Origin: Icerya purchasi
Lineage: Eukaryota > Arthropoda > Insecta > Hemiptera > Monophlebidae
DNA length: 64,000 nucleotides
Reading direction: 5' to 3'
Assembly (NCBI GenBank): GCA_039619475.1
Contig: CM077115.1
Location: forward strand, 514,310,815-514,374,814
Notes under the pieces: model-generated
Seen by the model: the letters and a program-made list of their open reading frames with translations, nothing else
What the model was told of the DNA's origin: nothing
Database searches by the model: none
Program-made: the position numbers and the translations under genes
Shown: positions 52,617 to 61,250 of the stretch, piece by piece
Layout: each line of letters begins with the position of its first letter
Numbering within the stretch: the first letter of the stretch is position 1

Positions 52617-55600
52617 TTATATGTGTTCGGTCAAACCACTGGTTCTGACAAAGGCTATAACCCTTGTGACGTTAGTTGTAGTGTTTGCCAGACAATCCTG
52701 TATGTTATTGGGTAGGCTATGTTGTGTCCTGAACGTGGCAAACTTTGGGCACGTGAGAAGAATGTGTGGAACTGTCAGTATACCAGCCTGGCCGCAGAAG
52801 AGGCATATAGTGGGGGGCGAAGATTTGCTAATTATACATATGACCGTCCGACATAGTGACATGGCTGATTGCCAGCTAAGACTTTTTAAATCATGTCGGG
52901 ATATTCCCTCCGGTGGCCACCTTGTTTCGATTGTGGGCTTAATGTTTTTTAAGAACGTTGTCGTAGTTGCCCATTCTGTTTCCCATTGGGTCTCGCAATT
53001 TTTTAGAAAAATATGCATCATCGAGGATGGTAGGTCCGAGTCTTCTGGCATTGGTGAGGACAACTCTAAACGCGCTTCCACATCGACCCTCTCATTACTA
53101 GGTACCTCGATGTGTCCAGGGACCCATATAAACGGCACCCGACTGTTCTTTTGGTTTAACTGATTTAGAAGGTAATGTATTTTCAATATTAGCGGGTTGC
53201 TGCATTTTTGGGTTTCCAGCATGCATAACGCCTGTAGGGAATCTGTGACTATTAGAACTTTTATAGATTTGTTGTAATCTGTGGCTAAGTGCTGGAGGCA
53301 GTAAGAAATTCTGTACAGTTCTGCATCCAACACATCACAGGCATCGTTAAGTCTAGCTTGGTGGGAAATGCTCTGCCCCATGAAGGCACAGGATGCCGGT
53401 AGTGGTCCTGCTTCGCCTTTTGCCTTAGCTCCATCTGTGTAGTATACTAGGTGGTCCATGTATTTGCTAATTGCTCTGGCTGCCATTTCTGCCGAACACT
53501 GGAAATTTTTTGTACCTGGATTCCATTTCAACAATGTATCGATGTTCGTTTTTTTGGACGTCATTGGGCTAGGTATTGGCCTCTCTAGGAACGTGATCCC
53601 GTATCCGTGCAAGACAGCCATTACCTCCAGCAGGGGGTCATCTGAAAAACTTGGCTTGAGAGAGCATTTATCTAAGTGAAACAGAATGTTTTGTATGTAA
53701 TTGAGATAGCGGTACGTATTTCGTAGTATAAAATAGTTTTGGTAGCAAGAGAGAGGGGGGCAGCCGGTTAAAGCGCACATACTGGCTGCCGGAGATGTTC
53801 GATGCAGCCCCAGGATAGTCCTCAGAGCGGCATGGTGCACGGGATCGAGGGACTTCAGTAATGATTTACTTGCAGAAGAGTACACCTGGCACCCGTATAA
53901 GCGATCTATATATGTTACGGAGGAATTTAGGATTGATGTTGCATCTGGAACTAGCCAGATATTTCAGAATAGGAATAGCTTTGGTGCATCTCAGTTTTAA
54001 TTCAGAAATATGAGGCTTCCACGTAAGCCTGGAGTCGAAAGATAACCCAAGGAATTTGACCGTTGTTTTTTGAGGAATAGGATGATTATTTAATTTTAGG
54101 AGTAAGCTCGAAGGTGCACGGCGCCCCCTATAAAAATGGATACACACTGTTTTACTTGTTAAGATGGCTAGTCCGTTTATTTCAGACCAGCTCCGAATTT
54201 TGTTTATCGCTTTCTGGAGGATTGATTCAGCGTTAGAGGGATGATGAGACTATAAGGATATGTTTAGATCATCGATAAGCCGGGCGGAAATGGGCGGCGA
54301 GATGCAATTTGCTACGTCATTGATATAAATCATAAATAAGGTTGCACTGAGGGCAAAGCCTTGTGGCACACCATTCTCAGTTGTAATGGGTGCTGTTATT
54401 GATGAAGCGATCTTAACCCGGATCGTTCGGTTGCTTAAAAAGCTGGTTATATATCTGCCCATTCGGCCACTTATTCCGGCCGTTTTGAGCTTTTGTAATA
54501 ATCCATGCCGCCACACGCGATCGAACGCTTTTTTCAAATCGAAAAAGGCCGCGTATGTGTGCTGGTGGCGATGGAAGCCTGTTAGTATTTGCCGTTGCAG
54601 GCTTATCAAGTGATCGTCTGTTGATCTCGCTCTTCGCCTCCCGGCTTGAATCGGGGAAAGGACATTATTTTGTTCGAGAACATACAGGAGGCACCTGTTT
54701 ACCATCTTCTCCATTATTTTAGATAGGACACTTAGTAAAGAGATTAGTAGATAACTTTCAGGATGGAATGGGTCTTTATTTAGTTTTAAGATGGGAATAA
54801 CATACGCCATTTTCCAGGATTGAGGGATATTACCGGATGACGATATCTCATTATAGATTTTTAGGAGAAACTTTTTAGCTTGTAGTGGTAGGTATTTAAC
54901 CATGTATGGGTGGATGGAATCGGGGCCAGGTGCACTGTTGCGGGTTTGGTATTTAATTTGAAAGTTTAACTCAGACATAGTAAAATTGGTATTATAAGCT
55001 TCTGAGGACTGTTGAGGCAAGATTGGGTCTTGTTGTTCACAAACGACTTTTTTCACAGTGAACTCGGGTGAGTAGGCAAGGGAAGAGAATTCTTTTTGGT
55101 AATGTTGAGCGAAGGCATCCGCCACACCGCCTGGGTCCGATATGACCATGTTATTATGGATTAAGGTAATTGCATGGTTTGCTCGGTTGAGGCCGTTTAT
55201 TGACTTAATTTTAGTCCAGGTCGCTTGGTTGGATGCTAATTGGATGATGGATGAAACGAAAGAATTCGAGGATTCACGCTTCTTTGTCTTAATTATAAAC
55301 CGTGCTTTGGCACGCAGCTTTTTAAATTCGATTAAATCACTGATTAACTTCGTTGCTTTGTATTTTCTTAGCGCTCGCTTACGGTGTATTGCTAAGGCGA
55401 CTTCACTACACCACCAGGGAACACGGCGACGACGAGACATAGGGGAAGATTTTGGGATCGTCGCATCAGCAGCAGTAAAAACTGCTTCCAAGAAAATCCT
55501 GATATTCTCTTCTACCGACGTTCTTGGCTGTTGTGGGATGGAGACTGTGTCATGGAATATTTCCCAGTTGGCTTTATGATACAAGAAGCGTGTTGTAGTG

Positions 55601-56299
55601 GGTGTGGCGGTGTTTGGGACAAGATTCGTTTTGGTATTTATTAAGATAAGGAAGTGATCACTAAAACAGAGATCAGGCAGTACACCAGCCTCTAGGTTGG
55701 GATGAAGCGTTGTGGAGGAAAACACTAGGTCAATGGTGGAGAAAACGTTATATGAGAAATTGAAATGTGTGGAGGACTGTTGTGGGATCAAACAAAAATT
55801 ATTATCTAGCAGTAGTTTGGAAATCACTGTTCCATGTTTGTTTGTGTATGAGGATCCCCAGATTGGTGAGTGGGCATTGAAATCGCCCAATATCATCATC
55901 GGCTTAGGTAGTTGTGAAATGATGGATTCAAGTTCCTGGTAGCTACTTATGCTGTCAGGGGGAATGTAGCAGTTGCATAGTGTCACTGGTGTATTTGATA
56001 GCAGGGAGACCCGGATAACAACTTGAAGGGGAAGAATTGAGAATTATAGGGTGCACAGGGATAGAGCTGTGGATGAGAGATAGTACGCTCCCCTTTGCTC
56101 TCAACCCTTGAGTATTATCACACCTAAACAGTCGATAATTTTTTACCTTTGGTTGATCACTTGCTTTCAGGTGTGTTTCCTGTAAGCATATGGCATAAGG
56201 GCAATGCCGAGAGATCAGCTGTATAAGTTCAGTCCGATTGTTGGTAAAGCCACGACAGTTCCATTGCATTATACACGAATTTGCAGCTATTTTGTTCAT
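52617..56299 (-). pseudogene. I-like LINE ORF2: endonuclease, reverse transcriptase, RNase H
   Basis: Minus strand. Endonuclease: SCIMQWNCRGFTNNRTELIQ, AICLQETHLKASD, a frameshift near 55970, then MILGDFNAHSPIWGSS, STIDLVFSS and CFSDHFLILI. Reverse transcriptase: NSAPGPDSIHPYMVKYLP, SYLLISLLSVLSKIMEKM, QAGRRRARSTDDHLI, motif A AFFDLKKAFDRVWRHG, motif B NGVPQGFALSATLFMIY and motif C ARLIDDLNISL (family F-A-D-D; both Asp kept). There is a single in-frame TAG at 54250 and a frameshift at about 53880. RNase H (52617-53885): VYYTDGAKAKGEAG, DAELYRIS, IVTDSLQAL and WVPGHIEVPSNERVD (normally GNExAD). Three main lesions inactivate it. The WVPGH-type domain and gag-like ORF1 place it in the I group. 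Confidence 0.88.
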
Positions 56300-56364
56300 C
56301 TTTATTTTATGACTTAGTATGCCTATTTTAGACGCCTTCGTTTCATTATATTGAAAAGGGGTAG

Positions 56365-57714
56365 CTATTCATTGGCGCTGGCTACGCTACTGTTTTTATG
56401 GGGACGCTCGTCTTCGGACGTTGTTGTATATCGTTCCGATAACTTTCTGATGATTCGGGAGCAGCGACTCTTTATGGATCTACCGGTAAGAAAGGGTTTG
56501 GCTGTTGAGAGCATGTGTATTAGTTCATTGTAACTCTTTGTGTAATTAGCTGCATCAGTGACGTACTTCGGTTCTGAGTTAAAGAGGTGTTCGGCCCCTT
56601 CAGTAACGTCAATTGGCTCTACTGTTGGTTGTTCTTTGCATGACTCTATTGATGAAGACTTTCCTTTTTCAGCTAGTCGCTTATCGTAGGGAGTCGGCCG
56701 CTTAGGCAGCGGCTGGGCTGGGAACGATAAAGGTGTCGGGTCATTGAGCGCCTCTGGGGACCTAGGGTGGAGCCGTTTTAGAGGACTTGTATCTGTGGTC
56801 ACCTCCATTTCCAAGTCTTCATTTGGATTCTTCGAGATTATTTCATCTGTGTTGATGATGGTCTCTGACTGGTATGGGTTGCTGCCATGTGCTGATTCCA
56901 TTTGCTTAGTTGCACCGACAGTGTCCAGGAGGCTGGGAAGTGATTCTTGTTGAGACCTCATCGATTCTCTCTCATTTCTACAGTTGGTGCAAGTATGGTC
57001 TTCTAGTTGTATGAAGATTCTATGCTCGTGCTCATTACTACGTAAGAGAAAGGATCTGAGGACATTTGCGCAGTTGACATGCTCCACATACACTTGTCTT
57101 CGCCGGTTTATTACATGTGCAAACTCATCATCTGAGGGGTTTACACGCAGTATTGCTATCGGCGATACTAACTTGAGGGATAACGTCGTCGTAAAATATG
57201 ACAAAAGTGTCTCATTTGTAATGGTGGCCGATACGTTTGATAGTATAATTTTGTTACCCGGATGTCTGACTCTCGTAGCTTGAATTGTTCGTTCTCGTAA
57301 TAAGATCGTTCCGCCTTTAGCAAAGAACGTGTCGGCCGTTGATTGAGTTCAGAGGAAAATAATTACACGGTCCCTACTTATCCGGGACCCTGCAGGGGGA
57401 AAGTAAGGTAAGATGATGCCTTGCTCGTCTTTTGGGTGGTTAAACGTGGTCAGTGGTATTATTTTCTTTGATTTTACTCTTTCGGCAAACGAGATATTTT
57501 GTGTATTTATTGTTTGAGAGGACGGAGTTTTATCATTTTTAAATGCTGCGCTCGATTTCGGAATTCGATTATTGGCGGTAGCATTCGTTACCTCAGAATT
57601 ATTCGCGTTTGCATTTACCGGCTCAGTGTGCGGCGCGTTTTCTTTTGTTGTGGCGGCTGGGGACGATATTACGCGTGCGACGGGCGATTGTTGTGTAGTG
57701 GCTGTTTGCTGCAT
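56365..57714 (-). pseudogene. I-like LINE ORF1 (gag-like) with defective zinc knuckle
   Basis: 57349-57714 gives an Asn/Thr/Ala-rich N-terminus starting MQQTATTQQSPVAR, with SFAERVKSKKIIPLTTF. After a stop or frameshift, 56365-57204 gives LSNVSATITNETLLSYFTTT and the PRE_C2HC-like RRRQVYVEHVNCANVLRSFL. It then reads HTCTNCRNERES, where the family expects a full C-x2-C-x4-H-x4-C knuckle; only the first C-x2-C remains. The C-terminus has LLSTAK-like AKPFLTGRSIKSRCSRIIRK, matching the ORF1 of the LINE at 13679-16846. ORF1 binds element RNA in related LINEs. Confidence 0.78.
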
Positions 57715-57990
57715 TGCTGCGTGTGCTGTGTGGCATGAGTATGTGCGGTGGTTACGTGTGTGTGCGGGGCGGTTGCGTGTGTAGTTAACTTCAGCTGACC
57801 GTTAGAGCCAGTGACGCGTGTGGTCGTGTTAGTTAAATGAACGATATTACTGTTGCTGTCTTGTTCTTATCAGCGCTGAAGCCGGTTTTTGTCTTGGCTT
57901 GTTGGCCGGCCGTCTTGCAAACCGGCTGAGTTGGTGATAACATAATCGGTTAATAGAAACTGATAAAATCACACGAGACTAACAATAGAT

Positions 57991-59304
57991 AAAATGACGA
58001 ACGAAACGCAGATTTAATCAACTTATTAGAACTGTGTTATTAATTAATGTTACTTAATTCATTGTTTTAACTGTAATATAAAACAGCATTTTAACAGTGG
58101 CGAAGCCACGGGGGGGTGATAGGGAACGCTCCCCCCAAAAAACAACAACTAAAGCCTCTTTAAAAAAATTTGTTACAACAGAGAAACTTAATTTATGCTA
58201 TAAAAGATTTGTATGAATTTTACCTACGGATTTTAATAATTAATATTTAATATTATTTTCTAGTAAAACTATTAATATTCCTTTTTTATTCTATTTTAAA
58301 CGCAACTGTCGTCGATCTTTTGCCATTTTTATAAAATGGCCGAATCGGCCCCCAAGTAATTTGGAAAAGTAGTTATGTCATTATGTTCGGCATCAATGGA
58401 AACGCCGATTCCTAGATTTTTAGACCTCTAAAACCTCATATAGCCCCATAAGGCCCAATTTTGTGGTTTTTATTTTTTTTTACAATATGTCGGTCAGTTT
58501 TCAAGCTAAGGAATTTGCTTTTCCTTCAAATTGTGATGGATTCCAATCTCTACAAAATGGTTCTACTGAAAAAAAAAATTGGCATAAAATTCAAATTTCT
58601 ATAACGTTTGAAAAATTTTAAAACACGATTTCTCGAAAACAAAAACATACTCATTTTTAAAAATAAAATATTTTATACATTTTTTCTCTAAAAATATGTA
58701 TAAATTTTTTCAGATTTTTAAAAATGGTGGAACATACTCAAAAACCCTAAAAACCGCATATTTTCGGTTTTTTGACCATATTCAAGTCTCTAAGTCTTTC
58801 CTGGTAACCTACTTGATACTCAACAAATGCCATTTCTGAATTTATTCTATACTACCAAGATGGTAAAAATTGTTTCCGTAGGGGCGCTTCATCCTAAAGT
58901 ATTATGAAACCAATAAAAACCACATTATCGAACAATCATTAATAAGTCCTAACGGCTTTGTGTATTAAATAACAATTTTCAAGATTGATTATAACATTTC
59001 TATACATTTAGTACATGATCGACCGTTTTTTATCGTTTATTTGTATGTCAGAAATGAATTTTAATTCCAAACCACACACTTTCACCTAGAAGCATTATTA
59101 TAAGTCGCTTTTGATATAGCATTTAATGGGATGTATTTTCCAATCGCACTGGTTGTTTTTGTGGATTTATAAAATTGTTTAAAGATATATTTATTAAATA
59201 TATTTGGGGGGGGGGAGCTTATAAGAAGACAACCCATCGGCCATTATATAAATATATAGTTATAGGAGCAATCATAAAAATCATGAAGCTATATATTTTA
59301 CTTG
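57991..59304. other. Unassigned intron 4 sequence
   Basis: No gene. A CAGTGGCGAAGCCACGGGGG block at 58096-58115 resembles DNA-transposon ends seen widely in insects (a similar CAGTGGTG...ACGTGGGGGG lies at 4658-4679), but no partner end was identified. Confidence 0.35.
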
Positions 59305-59700
59305 ATATTGGCGCTGCAGTCAATTCATCCTTCCTTTTATTTTTCCATCCAACCTAATCTTCCCACGTGGCCTTGGTTTTACGATTTTCCTTCGCTTCAC
59401 CGCTCCGTTATTGTCCCTATTATCCGTTTACGTCTGAATCATACTCTTCTTCCTTCCTCACGTTTTCGTTTTCATCTCGCTCTTTCCCCTTATTGCCCTC
59501 TTCATCATGACGACGAAGCCGTCTGTGATCCTGACCATATCATCTTTGAATGTCCATCCCTCGTGAAAGAACGCACCTCTTTGTATTCCAATCTGTTGTC
59601 ACTCAAACTCCCTACTCCTTATTGTGCCTCGTATATCTTATCGTTTCCGTCGATCAGAGTTATTCCTATCCTCAGTTCCTTTAATAAACTAATAAATACC
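59305..59700 (+). mobile_element. 5'-truncated RNase-H LINE (copy 6)
   Basis: The open frame contains RLRLNHTLLPSSRFRFHLAL, YCPLHHDDEAVCDPDHIIFE and LPTPYCASYILSFPS, matching copies 1-5. There is no poly(A): the sequence leaves the family at about 59700, so the extreme 3' end was lost. It lies 240 bp upstream of S28 exon 5. Confidence 0.75.
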
Positions 59701-59936
59701 ACCGCGTGTGATCTTAGTTTTGTAATTAATTTTCGATTCTTTTTGGGTATTTTTCCATTTGCACAAGTTTAGTCTCGGAAACTAATCATTCCAAAACATT
59801 ATTTTATCTTTTACTATTAAATTTTTTACGATATCATTTCAGTTCAAATATCATACAATTTCTTAAGTAATGCGCAGACTAAAACGTTATTATTTTAAGA
59901 TAATTGTATTTAATAATTCGTTATTTTTTCTCGTAG

Positions 59937-60114
59937 ACTGTGTGATAGCATTGGCGATTACACAGAAAGTGATATTTCCAATTTATATTATAAATTATCA
60001 GATACAATAGTTTCTGTAGTACAATATAATAAGAATAATGGATATCACACTCACCAAAATGTGACCATAGACGCTATTTGTGATATAATGAACCCAGATG
60101 ATAAGACACGAGCT
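59937..60114 (+). CDS. S28 serine carboxypeptidase, exon 5
   Basis: 178 bp between TTTTTTCTCGTAG| and |GTAAGT. It reads LCDSIGDYTESDISNLYYKL, then DTIVSVVQYNKNNG and NVTIDAICDIMNPDDKTRA, aligning with the TSSP/K12H4.7 region 'LCxPI...D...F...LxxxxxxxVQY...N...IxxICxxM'. Both Cys of the family pattern (LC...IC) are present. NVT is a possible N-glycosylation site. It ends in phase 0. The remaining ~170-200 residues, with the catalytic Asp and His, should follow beyond position 64000. Confidence 0.86.
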
Positions 60115-60375
60115 GTAAGTATGTTAATTGAGATTTATTCTAAACTAATTTTTACTTTTTGTAATGAGCACATCATTATTTTGTAATATTTCGTATGAAA
60201 CAAAATGATATATACAATTAAGACAACACAGATTATTAGTATTGATGTAAATTGATATTGTTCCTCTTTTGGGAGCCAGTTGTTATAAATCGACGTTTCC
60301 AGTCGCCAGTTGATCGAGCGAAATAATAACAACAAAAAAAAATACAAAAAAATATATGTCCGAAACTATCTTTGT

Positions 60376-61250
60376 GGGCGCCAATAGCAAAAATATACCG
60401 GCTTGCTATTACCGGAAGCTCGGCCTAGCAGAGCTTTAGGCTTTTAATCAAAAAAAAATATGTATATAAAAAAAAAACCGACTCGCGAAATCCGCCGTTC
60501 GAAGGCGGTATCTCTCCCGGTGGAGATATCACGGGGTAACCACGTGTCCAATAACGAAACCTATTTCCATTAAACGCGTGTATTTGAATAATAAAAAAAA
60601 CACAAATGAAACAAATTTTTGAATATTACAATTAAAAAAAACGAAATACTTGTCAAAATTACGGAGCGGACATTAACTATGACTAGGGTTAAGATCGATA
60701 CACGCGACGGCGTGATCTTCCGAGTTGCTCTCGTTAACAACCAACTTAAAACTAAACCGCGTTGGCCACAGAATTAAAACTGACTCTCGTTAACAACTAA
60801 CTTAAACACACTGATTATCGATTTACCGTGGCAAACACGAACGAAGATTTTTCGGTACACAATGGGCTATTCCTAACGATATAGTCGATCGCTGAAAATT
60901 ACCCCGTACCTTATCAAGTAACACGCACGCCGATTTTTCTAGAACGTTCTTATATTAATATGTATTTTAAATCGGCTGCTACCCTGTCTTTCCGGGATTT
61001 CACCAATTCTCTCGCGACTCTCGTAGCTACACGCTCCGTACTTACACGTTTCGACGGTAAACGCGACCGCGATTTCCCCCGCGAAACCAGTTCACCCCCG
61101 CAACACAGCCGACAGAACGGCTACGTTCGGGATAACCAGGCTTCTCGGTCGAAATATCATCTCCGATCGCAATTCACCGTCATTTATGCTGCCCGAGAAA
61201 AACCCGAAATGTAAAATGAATTAAAATCGAAATAATAATTTCTACCTCGG
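60376..61250 (-). mobile_element. LTR related to the one at 779-1672, minus strand
   Basis: Read on the minus strand, 60960 down to 60384 aligns with 1150-1672: TTGATAAGGTACGGGGTAAT, AATAGCCCATTGTGTACCGA, CGTGTATCGAT, AATACACGCGTTT, GTGATATCTCC, the TTCGAACGGCGG block and AAAAGCCTAGAGCTCTG. The TGGCGCCC-type primer site lies at 60376-60383. The outer limit near 61250 is uncertain. No coding part follows below 60376, so it is truncated or solo. Confidence 0.65.

Larger units (their letters stand above)
52516..57990 (-). mobile_element. Near-complete I-like LINE with RNase H
   Basis: A ~5.4 kb element in intron 4, opposite to the host gene. A 20-A tail on the minus strand (52516-52535) is preceded by a short 3' UTR. 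ORF2 covers 52617-56299 and ORF1 56365-57714, with a 5' UTR-like GC-richer region up to about 57990. Few lesions suggest a relatively young copy. Confidence 0.85.
4340..60114 (+). other. Span of the S28 serine carboxypeptidase gene (5' part)
   Basis: Five exons on the plus strand encode the first 307 codons of a peptidase family S28 protein. This family includes lysosomal Pro-X carboxypeptidase, dipeptidyl peptidase 7 and thymus-specific serine protease, and many insect members are annotated 'putative serine protease K12H4.7'. Exon phases run 0, 2, 1, 2, 0 without conflict, and all introns are GT-AG. The catalytic Asp and His are expected in exons past the window end. Introns of 24,932, 5,312, 16,966 and 7,622 bp are filled with transposons in both orientations. 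The product is expected to enter the secretory pathway and act extracellularly or in lysosomes. The identification rests on motif order, not on a database search. Confidence 0.85.

Noticed and set aside
58096..58115. CAGTGGCGAAGCCACGGGGG as a hAT-type terminal repeat
   Set aside because: The start looks like common DNA-transposon ends, but no matching inverted end or 8-bp target duplication was found.
60960..61214. 84-codon open frame inside the right-hand LTR
   Set aside because: It lies in non-coding LTR sequence with no counterpart in the related LTR at 779-1672.
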